Part shown: positions 60,300 through 64,000 of the stretch, piece by piece
Layout of the letters: the number at the start of each line of letters is the position of its first letter
Numbering within the stretch: the stretch's first letter is position 1
Assembly: GCF_016918035.1 (NCBI RefSeq)
Contig: NZ_JAERWK010000010.1
Location: 345,313-409,312 of the forward strand
Direction: 5' to 3'
DNA: 64,000 nt
Source of the DNA: Nakamurella leprariae
GTDB taxonomy: Bacteria > Actinomycetota > Actinomycetes > Mycobacteriales > Nakamurellaceae
Translations under genes and position numbers: made by a program
Notes under the pieces: model-generated
What the model saw: the letters and a program-made list of their open reading frames with translations, nothing else
The model's database searches: none
Told to the model about the DNA's origin: nothing

Positions 60300-62103
60300 C
60301 CTGCGGTTGTCTGAGACCGTGGCTCCCTTCGGGGTCGGCGCCGTGGTGGACATCAGGGGTGAGTCTTTGATTGCCGCCGATACGTCGTGGTGGGACAAGA
60401 GATTCGGCGACGAGATCCACTGCGACCGGTTGGTCGAGAGGCTCGGACACAGTGTGCTTCGTGAGGCACCTTCCCACTCCGGCCGCGCCGGAAAAGACAC
60501 CAACAGCCTTCTCTACTGGCGCTTCCCGAGCTGGAGGTTCTGCGAGCGGTGTTCACGACTCTCCCAGCAGACGAGCAGGAGCAAGGGCAAGTGGACGAAC
60601 GTCTGCTCCTGCAACGGTGCACTTGTACCGATGCGGTACGTAGCGGTGTGCAAGAGGGGCAGTCACATCCAGGACATTCCTTGGTTCAAGTGGGCTCATC
60701 GAGGTAATGACGCCGGGCTGACCGATGAGGTGCGCTTCTGTCGCAGCTCGAAGGAGCTTCGTTTCGTTCGCTCCGCGAGTGACGGCGAAGGGCTTCGATC
60801 ACTTCGTGTCGAGTGCGGAGGCTGCAAGAGGTCGAGGCCGCTGTCCGAACTGGTCACCAAGGATGCGCTCACCCGCGATGGGATCCGGTGTCAAGGAATC
60901 CAGCCGTGGGAGGAGACCTCCGCCAGCGACGGGTGTGAGCACGCGTTGGTCGCGGTGCAGCGGGGTGCCACGGGGAACTACATCGCTGAACGAATCTCGG
61001 CGCTCGACATACCGGAGGAGCAGCCGAAGTCCGTGCAGGCTGCCGACAACATTCGAAAGCACATCTTCTTCGAGAAGGTCGTTGCCGACAACGGCGGCCC
61101 GCAGGCCGAGATGGTCGCCGGCTGGATCGCTGACGAACTCGGCGTCGCGGTCGGGGACGTGCTGAGGACAGCCTCGGAGGGCCAGCCGTCGGACGATGTT
61201 CTGCTCGACCTCAAGGACGGCGAGTGGGCAGCGTTCACCAAGAAGCTCGACACACCCGGGCGTGACCGCAGCGGTGGTGACTTCGTCGTGGACAGCTGGA
61301 AGGTCGTCGAGCACCCCGGCGTTCCTGACACGCTGGGCAGCCGACTGACTGCGGTTGGCCAGGTCCGCCGAGTCCGTGAGGTCCGAGCGCTGAAGGGGTT
61401 CCGCCGCTACTCTGCGGAGGCCGACCTCGTCAGCGCCGACCTCTCGGTCGACAGTCGGCGTCGACCGACGTATCCGGCGATCGAGATGTTCGGCGAAGGC
61501 ATCTTCCTGCAGTTCGACGAGCGGCACCTGGCCGCATGGGAGCAGCAACCCGAGGTGCAGGCTCGCGCGCGCATCCTCGTCGAACGGCGAACCTCGATGC
61601 CATGGGCGCAGCGACTGAATGTCCCTGAGCCTCGCTTCGTCGCACTCCACACGTTCGCTCATCTGTTGATCCGTCGCCTCGCCCACGCCAGCGGCTACTC
61701 GTCGGCATCACTCCAGGAGCGGATCTACGCGTCAACCGACCGGCCGGACCGAACTGCCGGCGTGTTGATCTACACCGCAGCGGGCGATGCGCAAGGGACG
61801 CTCGGTGGTCTCGTTCGCCTTGGGGATCCGGACAAGTTGGTGCCGTTGGTCCTGGCGGCACTCGATGACGGCGACGTGTGCTCGAACGACCCGGTGTGTT
61901 TCGAGAGCGACCGTCAGCGTTCGTCCAGCCTGAACCTGTCGGCCTGTCATGGTTGCTCGCTGGTCAGCGAGACGTCGTGCGAGACGGCCAACCGATTCCT
62001 GGATCGTCAGTTGGTTCTCGGAGGCGGCAGTGTCCCCGGCTTGCTGGACGGCGTGTTGACCGAGATCCGATCGGCGGAGGCGTTGTCACTGCGGGTTTCA
62101 TAG
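60280..62103 (+). CDS. drmB: DrmB-like DUF1998 protein of a DISARM-related system
   Basis: A 607-aa protein. The N-terminus SETVAPFGVGAVVDIRGES is the DrmB start signature. A cysteine-rich zinc region follows (FCERCSRLSQQ, NVCSCNGALVPMRYVAVCKR, ECGGCKRSRPL). The C-terminal DUF1998 domain (about 450-590) has LHTFAHLLIRRLAHASGYS, LQERIYAS, GVLIYTAAGDAQGTLGGLV, CSNDPVCFESD and ACHGCSLVSETSCETANRFLD. The start GTG 60280 has CGAGGAG 7-8 nt upstream, inside the end of drmA; the longer reading from 60157 begins with sequence that only overlaps drmA. In DISARM, DrmB assists DrmA in DNA recognition. Confidence 0.92.
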   Translation: MEPIRHDLRLSETVAPFGVGAVVDIRGESLIAADTSWWDKRFGDEIHCDRLVERLGHSVLREAPSHSGRAGKDTNSLLYWRFPSWRFCERCSRLSQQTSRSKGKWTNVCSCNGALVPMRYVAVCKRGSHIQDIPWFKWAHRGNDAGLTDEVRFCRSSKELRFVRSASDGEGLRSLRVECGGCKRSRPLSELVTKDALTRDGIRCQGIQPWEETSASDGCEHALVAVQRGATGNYIAERISALDIPEEQPKSVQAADNIRKHIFFEKVVADNGGPQAEMVAGWIADELGVAVGDVLRTASEGQPSDDVLLDLKDGEWAAFTKKLDTPGRDRSGGDFVVDSWKVVEHPGVPDTLGSRLTAVGQVRRVREVRALKGFRRYSAEADLVSADLSVDSRRRPTYPAIEMFGEGIFLQFDERHLAAWEQQPEVQARARILVERRTSMPWAQRLNVPEPRFVALHTFAHLLIRRLAHASGYSSASLQERIYASTDRPDRTAGVLIYTAAGDAQGTLGGLVRLGDPDKLVPLVLAALDDGDVCSNDPVCFESDRQRSSSLNLSACHGCSLVSETSCETANRFLDRQLVLGGGSVPGLLDGVLTEIRSAEALSLRVS

Positions 62104-62293
62104 CCGAACGCTGGGTCCGGTGCGGCGCAACGGCATCGTGTCCGTGCGGTGAGCGCACTGCTGGCGGCGTTCGTCCGGGAACGGGCTAGACGGTATGGGG
62201 GTCAGGGCTTTCGGCCTTGACGGGGCCTCGCCGCGCATGGTCGTGGGTTGACGAGGGTGGGCCCCGGTAGAGCCACAGGCGTGGGAGGCCCCG
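62104..62293 (+). ncRNA. Structured leader of the IS110 element, candidate bridge RNA
   Basis: The 190 bp between drmB and the transposase contain successive inverted repeats: GTCAGGG (62201-62207) with CCTTGAC (62215-62221) around a 7-nt loop, then GGGGCC (62222-62227) with GGCCCC (62260-62265). IS110-group elements encode their bridge RNA in a structured non-coding end next to the transposase. Ends of the RNA and of the element cannot be fixed by eye. Confidence 0.45.
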
Positions 62294-63379
62294 GTGTTTG
62301 TTGAGCGTACGAGCGTGGGGTTGGACGTGCATGCGCGGTCGATCGTGGCCGCCGGGTTGGACACGGTGACCGGTCAGGTGGTGCAACGTCGCCTGGTGCC
62401 GACGGCGGCGTCGGTGCTGGGGTTCCTGGCGGAGCTGCCCGGCCCGGTGGCGGTGGCCTACGAGGCCGGGCCGACCGGGTTCGGGTTGGCCCGCGAGCTT
62501 CGGGTGGCCGGGGTGCGGTGCGTGGTCGCGGCGCCGTCGAAGCTGGCTCGGCCGGCTGGGGATCGGGTCAAGACCGACGCCCGGGACGCGGTCCACCTGG
62601 CCCGGTTGCTGCGGATGGACCAGATCGTCGAGGTGCTCGTCCCGAGCGACCAGCAGGAGGCGGCGCGGGATCTGGTCCGGGCCCGTGACGACGTCCGCGG
62701 GGACCTGATGCGCTGCCGGCACCGGCTCTCCAAACTGCTGCTACGACAGGGGATCGTGTTCTCCGGCGGGCAAGCCTGGACCGGCGCGCATGAGCAGTGG
62801 CTCCGCTCCCAGCGGTTCGACCTGCCCGGCCGGCAACTTGCCTTCGAGGCCGACCTGGAAGCGATGCTGTTGACTCGGGACCGCCGGGACCGGCTCGACG
62901 CGGCGATCACCGAGATGGCCGGGCACAGCCAGTACACGCCGGTCGTGCAGCGGCTCGGCTGCCTGCGCGGGGTGTCGACGTTGACCGCGTTCGGGTTGGC
63001 GGTGGAGGTCGGCGACTGGCACCGGTTCACCGGGGCCACGATCGGCGCCTACCTGGGCCTGGTGCCCACCGAGTCCTCCTCCGGGCAGCAGCGGCGGCAG
63101 GGGTCGATCACCAAGACCGGCAACACCCACGCCCGCCGGCTGCTGGTCGAAGCCGCGTGGCACCACCGCCGCCCCTACCGCAACGTCACGGCCACCATGA
63201 CGAGGCGGTGGGCCCTGGCTTCGCCGGCGGCGCGAGCCCGCGGCCATGCCGGGAATCACCGGCTGCACCACCGCTGGCAGGTGCTGCTCGAGCGGCGCAA
63301 GAAGCCGGTCATCGCAGGCGTCGCCATCGCCCGCGAGCTGGCCGGCTGGTGCTGGTCCCTGGCCGTCCTGGACACCTGA
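62294..63379 (+). CDS. IS110-family transposase
   Basis: A 361-aa DEDD recombinase. N-terminal RuvC-like part: VGLDVHARSIVAAG (first Asp), VAVAYEAGPTGFGLARELR (Glu), KTDARDAVHLARLLR (two Asp). The C-terminal Tnp domain has CLRGVSTLTAFGLAVEVGDW, ATIGAYLGLVPTESSSGQQR with the presumed catalytic Ser, and GSITKTGNTHARRLLVEAAW. IS110 members move without terminal inverted repeats, guided by a bridge RNA. The GTG start at 62294 has GGGAGG 5 nt upstream. The frame is complete, so the copy may be active; it lies 190 bp beyond drmB without disrupting it. Confidence 0.93.
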   Translation: MFVERTSVGLDVHARSIVAAGLDTVTGQVVQRRLVPTAASVLGFLAELPGPVAVAYEAGPTGFGLARELRVAGVRCVVAAPSKLARPAGDRVKTDARDAVHLARLLRMDQIVEVLVPSDQQEAARDLVRARDDVRGDLMRCRHRLSKLLLRQGIVFSGGQAWTGAHEQWLRSQRFDLPGRQLAFEADLEAMLLTRDRRDRLDAAITEMAGHSQYTPVVQRLGCLRGVSTLTAFGLAVEVGDWHRFTGATIGAYLGLVPTESSSGQQRRQGSITKTGNTHARRLLVEAAWHHRRPYRNVTATMTRRWALASPAARARGHAGNHRLHHRWQVLLERRKKPVIAGVAIARELAGWCWSLAVLDT

Positions 63380-63748
63380 CCAGCACCCACCCCCCAGAGC
63401 CGCCAGGCGGCGGCCGACCAGGTCGTGGCAGCGCGTGGAGCGACCCGCGGAACACCTATGAGCAGGCCCGCCAAGGCCCACGCTCGATCTCTAGAGCAGC
63501 GGTCCGCTCCAGCCGAACAGCCCGTCCTGCGGTACCCAACCCGCGCATATCAGTCTGACCGCGCGTCGCCAACGACACGCCCGCGACCGATCACCGCCGC
63601 CTGGCCCACAGCACGAACAACAACGCCCAGACAGCATGTCTGGACGCCCATGCCGGCTGCCACTTGACAAGAAGCACCGACATATCAGTTGTTGCGGCTC
63701 GGGGCGTGTCTCCCATTGTGGTGGTGAGGCTCGCGAGAGTCTGTGCTG
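63380..63748. other. Non-coding junction between two insertion sequences
   Basis: About 370 bp with no supported gene. It must contain the right end of the IS110 element and the left end of the IS5-like element; a GGGGCGTGTCTCCCA stretch at 63700-63714 looks like the start of the latter. CATATCAG occurs at 63546 and 63681, which may mark a boundary or be chance. Confidence 0.5.
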
Positions 63749-64000
63749 GTGACGTCGTCTGGGCGGTACCGGGTGCTCTCTGATGAGCAGTGGGCGCGGA
63801 TCGAGCCGCTGCTGCCGTCGAACGAGGGTCGGCGGGGTCACCCGTTTCGCAATGATCGGCGGGTGGTCGAGGCGATCGCCTACCGGTATCGGACCGGGAT
63901 CCCGTGGCGGGACCTGCCGCGGGAGCCGTTCGTGCCGTGGCAGACCGCGTGGAAGCGGCACCGCCGATATGCCGCGGACGGCACGTGGGACCGGGTCCTG
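63749..64000 (+). CDS. IS5-family transposase, N-terminal part (runs off the window)
   Basis: The first 84 codons: RYRVLSDEQWARIEPLLPSN, GRRGHPFRNDRRVVEAIAYR, TGIPWRDLPREPFVPWQTAW and KRHRRYAADGTWDRVL. This is the DUF4096-type N-terminal domain of IS5-group transposases; the DDE catalytic part is beyond the window. GTG 63743, two codons earlier, is an equally possible start. Completeness cannot be judged. Confidence 0.88.
   Translation, partial: MTSSGRYRVLSDEQWARIEPLLPSNEGRRGHPFRNDRRVVEAIAYRYRTGIPWRDLPREPFVPWQTAWKRHRRYAADGTWDRVL

Noticed and set aside
1..64000. CRISPR arrays, rRNA genes and prophage structural genes
   Set aside because: No regularly spaced repeats, rRNA sequence or phage head/tail/integrase proteins were found.

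Overview
The window reads as chromosome from a high-GC actinobacterium. GTG starts are common and coding third positions are rich in G and C. The block moaB-like, mscL, FmdB-type zinc ribbon, 5-formyl-THF cyclo-ligase, gephyrin-like MoeA (Glp), RimJ and GlpR/SepX (2.6-12.2 kb) follows the order I recall for the mycobacterial Rv0984-Rv0996 neighbourhood. The genus cannot be fixed from sequence reading alone.

Layout. 0-12.4 kb is conserved core: a heterodimeric ABC exporter, a MoaB-like protein, MscL, a SAF-domain protein, a PQQ-type sugar dehydrogenase, folate salvage, and the Glp-RimJ-GlpR cell-division module, ending in a strong hairpin and a tRNA-Ala(CGC). 12.5-20 kb, directly behind that tRNA, is an accessory island. 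It holds an uncharacterised protein paired with an XRE-ImmA/IrrE metallopeptidase regulator, a small HTH protein, a TaqI-like adenine methyltransferase abutting a PLD-family endonuclease tail to tail, and an HNH endonuclease. 20-37.7 kb is catabolic. It has three bacterial-luciferase-like (LLM) monooxygenases, HutD, HutF, HutI, HutU and an M20 amidohydrolase, then an oligopeptide-type ABC transporter (with a permease-ATPase fusion) and an IclR regulator. Neither HutH nor HutG is in the window. 38-48.7 kb is mixed: a FAD oxidoreductase with a SnoaL-like protein, a glycine-rich LAxTG surface protein, a lipoprotein, an aromatic-hydroxylase-type flavoprotein, a large SARP/AfsR-type regulator and a DJ-1/PfpI protein. 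Two decayed EthD-domain genes with related terminators lie at 21.5 and 48.3 kb.

48.7-62.1 kb is the most notable region, a compact defence locus related to DISARM. Vsr and a DNA cytosine methyltransferase are divergent. They are followed by a tightly overlapping operon of a sacsin/Hsp90-type ATPase fused to a superfamily 2 helicase (about 1570 aa), a NERD nuclease fused to a superfamily 1 helicase, a DrmA-like helicase and a DrmB-like DUF1998 protein. The usual DISARM phospholipase-D protein DrmC is missing. The simplest reading is that the methylase marks self DNA, Vsr repairs the T:G mismatches that 5mC deamination creates, and the helicase/nuclease set attacks unmarked DNA. An IS110-family element (with a structured leader that could be its bridge RNA) and the start of an IS5-family transposase close the window.

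Coordinates come from reading frames plus start choices based on Shine-Dalgarno sequences and overlaps. No database searches were possible.
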